43,844 nucleotides of DNA, taken from Candidatus Aceula meridiana (GTDB taxonomy: Bacteria > Omnitrophota > Gorgyraeia > Zapsychrales > Aceulaceae). Below are positions 7,815 to 15,046 of this stretch, one piece after another; the stretch's first letter is position 1, and each line of letters begins with the position of its first letter. The DNA is taken from assembly GCA_030765185.1 (NCBI GenBank), contig JAVCDE010000022.1, forward strand, positions 1 through 43,844. The letters run 5' to 3'. Under the pieces are notes generated by a model. The model was not told the origin of the DNA and made no database searches. It was given only the letters and a program-made list of their open reading frames with translations. Position numbers and translations under genes: made by a program.

Positions 7815-7908
7815 ATGTTACGGCAGTCAGACAACCATTTGCTTAAAACTTTAAGCATTTAGGCTCACGACTTTGTGCCCCACCCTTTCGAGCAGTTTAC
7901 CTTTCCAA
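7815..7908 (-). promoter_or_regulatory. GEMM-I cyclic di-GMP riboswitch aptamer
   Basis: Read on the minus strand, the order of conserved blocks matches the GEMM-I class. GGTAAACTG comes first. A P2 hairpin CTGCTC-GAAA-GGGTGG with the GNRA tetraloop follows, then GGCACAAAG, then GAGCCTAA (the tetraloop-receptor side). A variable hairpin and ATGGTTGTCTGACTGCCG close the structure. The G run before TAAAC keeps G at the position that contacts the ligand in c-di-GMP (rather than cGAMP) members; this assignment is from memory of the Vc2 structure. An AT-rich hairpin (TAACATAT/ATATGTTA) and the terminator follow. Confidence 0.87.
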
Positions 7909-7938
7909 AAATTTAAAGAACGCTTTTCTTTCAGCTAA

Positions 7939-7966
7939 AGTATAACACACAAAAGCCTATTTTCAA
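7939..7966 (-). promoter_or_regulatory. Promoter of the riboswitch transcript
   Basis: The -35 box is TTGAAA (7961-7966) and the -10 box is TATACT (7939-7944), 16 bp apart. This places transcription start about 25 nt before the aptamer. Confidence 0.75.
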
Positions 7967-7969
7967 CCC

Positions 7970-7993
7970 GGATTTTGCTCATTAGCAAAATCC
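7970..7993. other. Perfect 10-bp inverted repeat upstream of the riboswitch promoter
   Basis: GGATTTTGCT and AGCAAAATCC are separated by CATT. The repeat sits 3 bp upstream of the -35 box. It may be an operator or a weak terminator for the GGDEF/EAL gene that ends at 8141; no T run follows on the minus strand. The remaining 7994-8140 shows only small palindromes (GGGGTTAACCCC near 8035-8046) and no gene. Confidence 0.5.
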
Positions 7994-8140
7994 ATCCGAA
8001 AGATCACAGCGTCGCAACTTGTTGCGAATTAAGGGGTTAACCCCGCCAAAGGCGTTTTGCATTTTGATATTTTTAACAGTATAAAAACAAAATTTCGAAT
8101 ACAAAGCTCGGGGTCAAGGAAGCGCTTGCAAAAATCCCAC

Positions 8141-11100
8141 CTATCGCTCAAGGTGCTTTCCGTCTTTAAAATACTGGGTAATCTGGTCAGCTGGAACCGG
8201 CCGGCTAAACAAAAAACCTTGAATTTCATCACACCCGCGCTCTTGCAAAAACGCAAACTGCTTTATTGTTTCCACGCCTTCTGCGATAACATTAATCCCT
8301 AAAACATGCGCCATCGCAATAATAGCCTCTGTAATCGCCATGTCGTTAAGATTGTCAGGAATTTCTCTAATAAAAGACATATCGATTTTTATCTTGCTAA
8401 CAGGAAACTGTTTTAAATAAAGTAATGGAGAATATCCAACGCCAAAATCATCAATAGATATGTGTGTCCCTATTGATTTTAATCGACGAAGTGTTGACAA
8501 GGCCAGGTCAAATTCTTTCATGGCGGCTGTCTCTGTAATTTCAAGCTCAATAGTGTCAGGGTCAATTTGACTCTGTGCTAGCGTCTTTTCGATGACTCCT
8601 GCGAGATTCTTTTGCGTTAGATTAAGAGCCGAGAGGTTAACTGAAAAGCGGACGCGGTATCCAAAGTCAAGCCATTGGCGAACTTGCTTGGCAGCAGTCT
8701 CTAGAACCCACGCCGTAATTGGAATAATTAATCCTGTTTCTTCTGCAAGAGGAATAAATTCATTCGGGCCAATCATCCCCTTTTCGGGATGTACCCATCG
8801 AAGCAGCGCCTCAACACAGGTAATTCTCCCAGTCTTCACCGAAACAATTGGTTGATAAAAGACTTGAAATTCGTTTTTTTGAATTGCTTTTCGCAGATCA
8901 TTTTCCAATTGGATACGACGGACGGCGGATGTGTGCATTTTTTCATCAAAAATCGCATAACGGGCGCGCCCGGCAACCTTTGCCTTATACATAGCTGTAT
9001 CAGCGTCTCGAAGAATTTCTTCAGGAAAATTATATTCAGGAGAATTTAATAAAATTCCAATACTTCCTGTCATGAAAAATTCACGTCCTTCCAGCACAAA
9101 AGGATTCGAGAGCGTAATCTGGATACGATTCGCGGCATCAATCGCGTCATCCAGCCCTTCGATATTATCAAGAAGAATGGCAAACTCGTCTCCCCCAAAG
9201 CGAGACACAGTATCATTAGCTCGGACACATTTTTTTAATTTTCGACTAATCTCTAAAATAATTTTATCACCAATAAGATGCCCAAGTCCGTCATTAATGT
9301 CCTTAAAGTGATCAAGGTCTAAGAATAAAATGGCAAATCGGTAACCTTCATTTCTTCTCGCCCGTTGCATCGCCTGCATAAGATTTTGCATAAAAAGACG
9401 CCGATTTGGAATATTAGTCAAGCTATCATGGAGGGCGTTTCGCTGAAACTCTCTTTCCATTTCTTTTCTTTTTGTGATATCCAGCATAAACCCAACGATA
9501 CCACCGACTTCTTTGTCGACCTTAAGGCTTGCAGCTTTAAAAAACATGATGTCGTGACAGGTCCCATCACCAAAAAGAACCTTCGACTCATAAACCTGTC
9601 GACCTTTTTTCTCCATAAGCTCTCGATCAGCCTTATCGTATGATTCGGCAGCCGCTTTAGGGGCAAGGTCAAAAATAGTTTTTCCTAAAATTTCCCCTTC
9701 TTTTCTTCCGAGGCAATCGGCAAAAGCTCGATTGCACGCACGGTAAACTCCATGACTATCTTTGAAAAATATCGGATTGGGGCTTGTGTCAAATAACACT
9801 TTCAAGAAATTAAAATTCTCCTCGAGACATTTTTCCGCATTAAGCCTAACTAGGACACCGCCAATCCTTGAGGCAATAGCTTCAATCTTAGCTCGAGAGG
9901 ACAAGAGGATCTCTTGGCAAGTATGAGAACCGAGATTTAGAGAGGCAACGACCTCTCCATCATAAAAAACAGGAACAACGGCAAGGCTCAAGAGACCTTC
10001 TTTCACTTTGACAAAATCAGACTCTTGCATTATCTTAGGATAAGAACCATAAAAAGGCTTACCGGCTTTAACCATCTTTGACTCAGGATGATGTTCATTA
10101 AAATGAGACACAGAACGTGTAAAAGCATATTTTAGTCCCCTGTGAGCCAACAAATCCACACTTTGACCATTTCGGCTTACAAGATAAATTCCTCCGCAAT
10201 CAATCCCTTCAACCTGAAGAGCTGTGTCCAAAATATGGTTAAAGGCTTCTACTTGGCTATGCGCAGAACTTAAAGATGTCCCTAAGTCACGCTGCATCTC
10301 CATAGCCTTTCGGCTCTGCTCGCGCTCCGTAACGTCACGCTGAACACTGCAGTAGCAATACACCTCTCCATCTTGATTGCAAATAGGAGAAATTTTAAAC
10401 TCGCAGGTAAACACGCTTTCATCTTTTCGACGATTAAGATGCTGCCCAGACCAAGAATCACCGCGTCGAACTGTTTTATAAATCTGACATTCAATTTTTC
10501 TACGCAACGGCTCCGCATTTAGAAATTCAGGCGACCTGCCAACAAGCTCCCTCTTCGTGTATCCATACAAATTTTCTGTTGCTTTGTTTACAAAAATAAT
10601 ACGAAATTTTAAATCCGTCACAATAATAGAATCAGAAATTTGCTGCGTTATGGTACTTAAAAATTCTAATTCATTCTCCATTTTTTTGCGCTGTGTAATG
10701 TCACGAATACTCGATCGAAACCCGATAAAATTTCCACACCCGTCTTTAACGGGTTGCACCGATATTGAGACATACGCGGTCTTCTTATTGCGCCGTAGAA
10801 TACGGAATTCAGCATCATTAAAAGATTCCCCATCCTTTGCCTTCTTGAAATATTGTTTTATTTTTTCTAAATCCTCTCCAAAAAACAAATTCTCAAAATT
10901 AATTTTTCCGGTCATGTAGTCTTCTGGCTTATATCCTGTAACACGCTCAATCCCGGGGCTTACATATAAAATTTCTCCGTTTTTATCACGGAAAATTTCC
11001 CAATCGTAGGAATAATCAACGATTGTTTTAAAAAGGCCCGAGTCTTTGCTTAAGAATTTTTGGGGATCAACAGGAGAATTATTTTTCAATAAAGAGTTTT

Positions 11101-11173
11101 GGAAAGAATCTGGTGCGTTGGACAACGCATAGTTTGAAGGATCGTGGCGAATACGATTAACGCGTTTGGTCAT
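8141..11173 (-). CDS. Bifunctional-type c-di-GMP enzyme: PAS-PAS-GAF-PAS-GGDEF-EAL
   Basis: This 1010-residue cytosolic sensor has no membrane segment. Domains in order are PAS (about 45-155), PAS (165-285), GAF (300-450), PAS (460-575), GGDEF (590-750) and EAL (760-1005). The cyclase site SRFGGDEFAILL is intact, and an RAND motif five residues before GGDEF is a canonical RxxD inhibitory site. The EAL domain keeps VEALLRW, NLSALNL, LEITET, IDDFGVGYS, KIDMSF and IAEGVE, so the phosphodiesterase should also work. Which activity dominates cannot be told. A good GGGAGG ribosome-binding site precedes ATG 11173. The 170 bp upstream hold a small palindrome (CTCCTTTTTAGGAG) and AT-rich promoter-like DNA. 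Confidence 0.95.
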   Translation of the reverse strand: MTKRVNRIRHDPSNYALSNAPDSFQNSLLKNNSPVDPQKFLSKDSGLFKTIVDYSYDWEIFRDKNGEILYVSPGIERVTGYKPEDYMTGKINFENLFFGEDLEKIKQYFKKAKDGESFNDAEFRILRRNKKTAYVSISVQPVKDGCGNFIGFRSSIRDITQRKKMENELEFLSTITQQISDSIIVTDLKFRIIFVNKATENLYGYTKRELVGRSPEFLNAEPLRRKIECQIYKTVRRGDSWSGQHLNRRKDESVFTCEFKISPICNQDGEVYCYCSVQRDVTEREQSRKAMEMQRDLGTSLSSAHSQVEAFNHILDTALQVEGIDCGGIYLVSRNGQSVDLLAHRGLKYAFTRSVSHFNEHHPESKMVKAGKPFYGSYPKIMQESDFVKVKEGLLSLAVVPVFYDGEVVASLNLGSHTCQEILLSSRAKIEAIASRIGGVLVRLNAEKCLEENFNFLKVLFDTSPNPIFFKDSHGVYRACNRAFADCLGRKEGEILGKTIFDLAPKAAAESYDKADRELMEKKGRQVYESKVLFGDGTCHDIMFFKAASLKVDKEVGGIVGFMLDITKRKEMEREFQRNALHDSLTNIPNRRLFMQNLMQAMQRARRNEGYRFAILFLDLDHFKDINDGLGHLIGDKIILEISRKLKKCVRANDTVSRFGGDEFAILLDNIEGLDDAIDAANRIQITLSNPFVLEGREFFMTGSIGILLNSPEYNFPEEILRDADTAMYKAKVAGRARYAIFDEKMHTSAVRRIQLENDLRKAIQKNEFQVFYQPIVSVKTGRITCVEALLRWVHPEKGMIGPNEFIPLAEETGLIIPITAWVLETAAKQVRQWLDFGYRVRFSVNLSALNLTQKNLAGVIEKTLAQSQIDPDTIELEITETAAMKEFDLALSTLRRLKSIGTHISIDDFGVGYSPLLYLKQFPVSKIKIDMSFIREIPDNLNDMAITEAIIAMAHVLGINVIAEGVETIKQFAFLQERGCDEIQGFLFSRPVPADQITQYFKDGKHLER

Positions 11174-11344
11174 GTGCCGCCTCCCTTCGCAAGAAAAACA
11201 ATGTAGTAGACGTTACATTTATATCTTACTCCTTTTTAGGAGATACGCAAATTCTTGTCTTTTTTGGATTTTATTCTCGACGCTATTGGAACGAATAGGG
11301 ATTTCTTGAAGAGCTGGGAAGAAAGGCAATAAAATTTTAAAGAC

Positions 11345-11704
11345 TTATTTCTTTTTGAAGATTTGAATAAATTTCTCAGAAAAGAATTTTAAAAATTGCG
11401 CTTCATCGCAATCCATTGTATCAATAATTTTAAGCCCTGCAGCATACTCAGTTGAGGACATAATTTCCATTTCCTTTACCCAGGCAACTTTTGTCTTTAC
11501 GGTAATGCTTTGGTCCGGGGAAATGCTTACCTGAAGAGAAATCTCCTGACCTAAGACAATCTTTTCTTTCGTTGTTATGCGCAGGCCTAGTCCACTCACA
11601 TCCATTACGGTTACAAGGGTAAGATCTTCCTTCCCCCCTGAAAGACTAAGCGATGCAGGAAGGTCAAGATTCAATCGATGACATCGTCTTTTATCAATGC
11701 TCAT
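11345..11704 (-). CDS. PilZ-domain protein (c-di-GMP receptor)
   Basis: The 119-residue protein is a single PilZ domain. The N-terminal arginine motif RRCHR (RxxxR) lies within the first 12 residues, and the second signature MDVSGLGLRI (DxSxxG) lies at about 35-44. The core beta barrel ends with a GLKIID strand and a short C-terminal helix that is lysine-rich. Both ligand-contact motifs are intact, so it should bind c-di-GMP. It lies directly upstream of the GGDEF/EAL gene on the same strand (171 bp gap), which suggests a local signalling pair. Confidence 0.88.
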   Translation of the reverse strand: MSIDKRRCHRLNLDLPASLSLSGGKEDLTLVTVMDVSGLGLRITTKEKIVLGQEISLQVSISPDQSITVKTKVAWVKEMEIMSSTEYAAGLKIIDTMDCDEAQFLKFFSEKFIQIFKKK

Positions 11705-11834
11705 AATTTTATCTTAGCCTTTTTATTCTTATCTGCAAGAATATTTTAAAAAATGATGAAATCACACCCGCCATTCTTCTCTTAATCCTATGATAACCTT
11801 CCCCTTTAGGTTTGAAGATTATCGCTTAAAAAAC

Positions 11835-11926
11835 TGGCGGAGAGGGAGAGATTCGAACTCTCGGACCCGCCTAAACAGGTCAACTGATTAGCAGTCAGCT
11901 CCATTCAACCACTCTGGCACCTCTCC
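11835..11926 (-). tRNA. tRNA-Ser(GCT)
   Basis: Class II tRNA of 92 nt including encoded CCA. The acceptor is GGAGAGG/CCTCTCC, the anticodon stem-loop is CTGA-CTGCTAA-TCAG with anticodon GCT, there is a long variable arm, and the T arm is GAGAG TTCGAAT CTCTC. Two 88-bp structured repeats that carry copies of its 5' end lie directly upstream. Confidence 0.96.
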
Positions 11927-12105
11927 TTAATATCTCAAATAGCAGAAGGTGCACGTGCAAATTCCTCTTAAAGATTAAATTCTTCGAAGAGAAATTTTTG
12001 CCTGGCACCTCTCCTTAATATCTCAAATAGCAGAAGGTGCACGTGCAAATTCCTCTTAAAGATTAAATTCTTCGAAGAGAAATTTTTGCCTGGCACCTCT
12101 CCATA
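11914..12105 (-). repeat. Tandem 88-bp structured repeat at the 5' end of tRNA-Ser(GCT)
   Basis: Two near-identical units (11914-12001 and 12002-12089) plus a partial third (12090-12105) overlap the first 13 nt of tRNA-Ser. Each unit starts, on the tRNA strand, with the tRNA 5' end GGAGAGGTGCCAG. A stem-loop GCAAAAATTTCTCTT / AAGAGGAATTTGC follows, then ACGT and the inverse copy GCACCT, then about 24 nt leading into the next tRNA-like start. GCACCT can pair with AGGTGC of either the mimic or the true tRNA (nt 5-10). Confidence 0.85.
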
Positions 12106-12112
12106 ATGTCTA

Positions 12113-12595
12113 TTAATTATTCCCAAACGAAATACTTGCTGAAAACCTTTTCTGCTTAAAAAAACGTGTCATAATCGCTGAGCACTCTTCTTGACAAATA
12201 CCATCTATAACTTCAATACGATGATTCAAGTTTGGATGCGTAACAATATTTAAAACTGAACCACAAGCCCCTGTTTTTGGATCTTTTGCGCCATAACAAA
12301 TTGTTTTTAAGCGGGACAAAACCAACGCCCCGGCGCACATGCTGCAAGGCTCGATTGTAGCATACAGGATGCAATCATTCAACCATTTGACACCTAGCGT
12401 GCTGGTAGCCTGCGTAACCGCAATCATCTCAGCATGAGCAGTTGGGTCCCTTAACATCTCAATTTGATTATGCGCCTTAGCAATAATGCGACCTTTGTGG
12501 ACAATGACAGCACCGACAGGAACTTCATCAGCTTCAAAAGCCATCTGCGCTTGCTTTAGCGCTACCTGCATATATTCTTGATGATTATTGGTCAT
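12113..12595 (-). CDS. tadA: tRNA adenosine(34) deaminase
   Basis: TadA converts A34 to inosine in tRNA-Arg(ACG). The 160-residue protein is the usual length. The catalytic zinc site is complete: HAE (H54, E56) and PCSMC (C84, C87), with the proton-shuttle Glu in HAE. The substrate tRNA-Arg(ACG) lies 11 bp upstream on the same strand, so enzyme and substrate are probably cotranscribed. Downstream is the tRNA-Ser(GCT) repeat cluster. Confidence 0.96.
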   Translation of the reverse strand: MTNNHQEYMQVALKQAQMAFEADEVPVGAVIVHKGRIIAKAHNQIEMLRDPTAHAEMIAVTQATSTLGVKWLNDCILYATIEPCSMCAGALVLSRLKTICYGAKDPKTGACGSVLNIVTHPNLNHRIEVIDGICQEECSAIMTRFFKQKRFSASISFGNN

Positions 12596-12605
12596 GCGTA
12601 AAAAA

Positions 12606-12681
12606 TGGCGCGCCTGAGAGGACTCGAACCTCTAACCCCTTGCTCCGTAGGCAAGTGCTCTATCCATTGAGCTACAGGCGC
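12606..12681 (-). tRNA. tRNA-Arg(ACG)
   Basis: 76 nt with encoded CCA. The acceptor is GCGCCTG/CAGGCGC, the anticodon arm is CTTGC-CTACGGA-GCAAG giving anticodon ACG, and the T arm is AGAGG TTCGAGT CCTCT. A34 is the target of TadA, encoded just downstream. Confidence 0.97.
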
Positions 12682-12765
12682 ACTTCCTTAAATTCGTAAA
12701 TCTCGGTAGTGCGCGCGTGCCGATTACCTCTATTCGAACATTTAGGAAAATTGGCCAGGCGCATT
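12682..12765 (-). repeat. Structured repeat at the 5' flank of tRNA-Arg(ACG), single copy
   Basis: On the tRNA strand this element starts with AATGCGCCTGG, a mimic of the tRNA 5' end. A stem CCAATTTTCCT / AGGTAATCGG and the inverse copy GCGCACT follow, with about 24 nt of spacer before the true tRNA start. GCGCACT is perfectly complementary to AGTGCGC spanning the real tRNA 5' end, and pairs slightly less well with the mimic. The layout is the same as at tRNA-Asn and tRNA-Ser(GCT). It fills the gap between the CpaF stop and the tRNA. Confidence 0.75.
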
Positions 12766-12767
12766 AA

Positions 12768-14126
12768 TTATCCAATGATCCGCTTGCGTTCTAAGCCTAA
12801 ACTTTTCAATGCTTTTTCCGAATCCTCGTTATATGCATGACAAAACATTGTTATTTCGTTAATTGCCTTAACTCCTTTATCCGCAAGAGCCTTTAACGTC
12901 ACTGCACGCACGTAAACTTCATCCATAATTTCTTTTGGTGACAGACCACTAGTCTTTGAAAGCTTGTCGCGATAAATCGTTGATGGTGAAATAGTTTCAA
13001 AACTACGCTTTTCATAGTCAAATTTAAATATTGTCGATAGAAGAACAGTCTTTTGTTCCATCCCCCCGGTTTCACTTACCTCATCAACAATACGATAAAT
13101 TTTATCTTTAACATGAAATCTTTTCAAAACAACAAAAACATCGATCAGATTAACCAAAATCTCTGGGACATTCATCGGCTCATTCTCAAGACGCAAAATA
13201 GCTTCGCGGGCTGTTAGGGCATGGATTGTTCCCATGCAATACTTTCCAACGTTAGCTGCCGTTACTAAATCAGCTGCCTCTGCCCCTCTGACCTCACCAA
13301 CAATAATACGCTCAGGGCGCATGCGTAATGTATTTTTAACCAAATCCGAAAGACTTGTATCCTCATCGCTTTCTAAGCGCGAACAACTATCTTCATGGAA
13401 TGTATTTAATTCGAGAGTATCCTCAATGACAACCAATCGTTCCTTTTTCGGGATAAAACTAAAAAGGGCATTTAAAAGCGTTGTCTTTCCGGTTCCTGGC
13501 CCACCGGCAAGAATAATGTTAGCCGGTTTGATTGACATCCCTTCAATATAAAGCCAAAGCTGGGCAGCGATCTCATACGTTAAGCTCCCCCTGTTAATCA
13601 AGTCGAGAATGCTTAGCGGATCAACTTTTGTCTTTGTAATTGTAATCTGAGGACCGAATGGGGACTCTGCAATATTAACGCGTCCTTCAAGATTGGCTAA
13701 CTCCAAATTCGCGATTTTCTTTTTTTCAACACGGCCAGAAAATAAAAGCAACTTTCTGATAAATAAATCAAGCTCCGTTAAATCCGAAAATCGTTTTGGC
13801 GTTGCAATAAGCCCTTTTTCTGCATGATGCACAAAAATTGTATTCGTCGCATTGATAATAATATCTTCAACCAGGACGTCGCATAAAAAATCTTCAATAA
13901 TCCCATAAGAAAGAAATTTGGCAATAAATTCTCTCCGCAGACTCTCATCGCTCAATTCATCAAAAGCCTCCTTTAAATTCCTTCCTTGTTCACTGTCGCG
14001 AATTTTTTCAAAAGCAATGTCGATAAACTCCTCTTTTTCATTAAGAGGCTGCATTAAGGAAATCCTTCCCCAAAGTTGATCAACAAGAAGGTTTTCTAAC
14101 AAAATCATTTTGGATCGATTTATCAT
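12768..14126 (-). CDS. cpaF: CpaF/TadA-type secretion ATPase
   Basis: The 452-residue protein is a hexameric ATPase of the Tad pilus/type IV secretion VirB11-like class. It shows an N-terminal domain, GLIATPKRF-type segments, Walker A GGPGTGKTT, the Asp box VVIEDTLEL, Walker B with RIIVGEVRGAEAADL and the conserved His in GTIHALTAREA. No TadB, TadC, pilin or CpaE-type gene sits beside it, so its partner apparatus is not visible. About the last 120 residues are a C-terminal extension beyond the ATPase core. It follows the 178-residue protein with an 83-bp gap and may share its operon. Confidence 0.87.
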   Translation of the reverse strand: MINRSKMILLENLLVDQLWGRISLMQPLNEKEEFIDIAFEKIRDSEQGRNLKEAFDELSDESLRREFIAKFLSYGIIEDFLCDVLVEDIIINATNTIFVHHAEKGLIATPKRFSDLTELDLFIRKLLLFSGRVEKKKIANLELANLEGRVNIAESPFGPQITITKTKVDPLSILDLINRGSLTYEIAAQLWLYIEGMSIKPANIILAGGPGTGKTTLLNALFSFIPKKERLVVIEDTLELNTFHEDSCSRLESDEDTSLSDLVKNTLRMRPERIIVGEVRGAEAADLVTAANVGKYCMGTIHALTAREAILRLENEPMNVPEILVNLIDVFVVLKRFHVKDKIYRIVDEVSETGGMEQKTVLLSTIFKFDYEKRSFETISPSTIYRDKLSKTSGLSPKEIMDEVYVRAVTLKALADKGVKAINEITMFCHAYNEDSEKALKSLGLERKRIIG

Positions 14127-14209
14127 TGTTCTATCCTATTCTCACTTATTTACAGAAGCGTATCATAGCATATTTCCAGAATTCCACCTAAAATTTTATC
14201 CCCTTTATG

Positions 14210-14746
14210 CTAGGAGGATTCCTCATTGTGATATTTTTCTAAAAGACGTCGCATATCTGATTCTGTATTCTTGGCAACCTGAGTACAAATATAGACTAAA
14301 AGCGAAAACTGCCAGCAATCTTCAGGTCCGACTAAAAGCCCTGTCTGGACGTCTTCTTTTCGCTGCAATTCATCTTGATAGGAGCTAACAGCCTTACCAA
14401 GATTATCCTCAAAAATATCAACCGAATAAACTTGATTATTATACTTCATCGAGGGCATCGTAATTCCTCTAACCATAAGAAAGTTTGTCAGAGTATTCTC
14501 GTTAAAAACCCCTTCTTTATCAAATTCAAACCCATAAAACTTTGGAATATTTGGTGGCAAAAGAATTGCAGGTTTGCTAACGTTTACATTTCCCTTGCGG
14601 ACAACCGTATCGCCTAAGTTAATAGACGATGCCGACAAAAGAACATACGGAACCTGTGTGTCTGAAAAAGTCATCAGCTCTTTTATGCGGGAACGAATGA
14701 TTTCCGTATTTTTAAGTGCTTTTTCCCAATTTTGATGAATATCCAT
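14210..14746 (-). CDS. Hypothetical protein upstream of cpaF
   Basis: I do not recognise this 178-residue protein. It has no signal peptide or membrane helix. It begins with a helical segment (about 1-30), then a region with many short beta-type stretches (YVLLSASSINLGDTVVRKG, KPAILLPPN, FYGFEFDKEG), and ends in a helix-rich part with a CWQFSLLVYICTQ stretch. The acidic C-terminus reads EKYHNEESS. It precedes the CpaF-type ATPase gene on the same strand, so it may be an accessory factor. No Shine-Dalgarno motif is clear before ATG 14746. Confidence 0.6.
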   Translation of the reverse strand: MDIHQNWEKALKNTEIIRSRIKELMTFSDTQVPYVLLSASSINLGDTVVRKGNVNVSKPAILLPPNIPKFYGFEFDKEGVFNENTLTNFLMVRGITMPSMKYNNQVYSVDIFEDNLGKAVSSYQDELQRKEDVQTGLLVGPEDCWQFSLLVYICTQVAKNTESDMRRLLEKYHNEESS

Positions 14747-14984
14747 TTAAAAATTCCGCGGCGTGGCTGTGTGACACATATTAAAGTATCTCTATAAAAT
14801 CCTTCCGAATCAAAACATAATATATCATATTAATAGAATAACAGATATAAAAAAGTTTGAAAAATGCCTACAGAAAAATGCCTGCACTGCGAGACCCAAT
14901 ATGATTCTGGAGAAAAAAATGTACTATTTGTCCGGTATTTTTAAGGTCAAAATGATGTAACTGTTTAGGACATAAACGGTAACG

Positions 14985-15013
14985 AAATGTCCACCTCGTC
15001 GGGGTGGACATTT
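14985..15013. repeat. Perfect 11-bp inverted repeat in the 14747-15046 gap
   Basis: AAATGTCCACC and GGTGGACATTT flank a 7-nt loop. It lies 34 bp past the stop of the 1253-residue protein gene and could be its terminator, though the T run is only three long. The flanking text (AACTGTTTAGGACATAAACGG) repeats part of the arm (GGACAT). This looks like the decayed end of an insertion sequence, but I see no transposase. The rest of this 300-bp gap holds no gene. Confidence 0.45.
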
Positions 15014-15046
15014 GAGAAAATCTGACAATTCTTATCGGTTGCGCGC

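Noticed and set aside
7801-7910. Cobalamin or T-box leader
   Set aside because: No B12 box or T-box motif; the order of conserved blocks fits GEMM-I instead.
8029-8302. Short reading frames on both strands downstream of the GGDEF/EAL gene
   Set aside because: They overlap the EAL coding end or palindromic intergenic DNA and have no ribosome-binding site.
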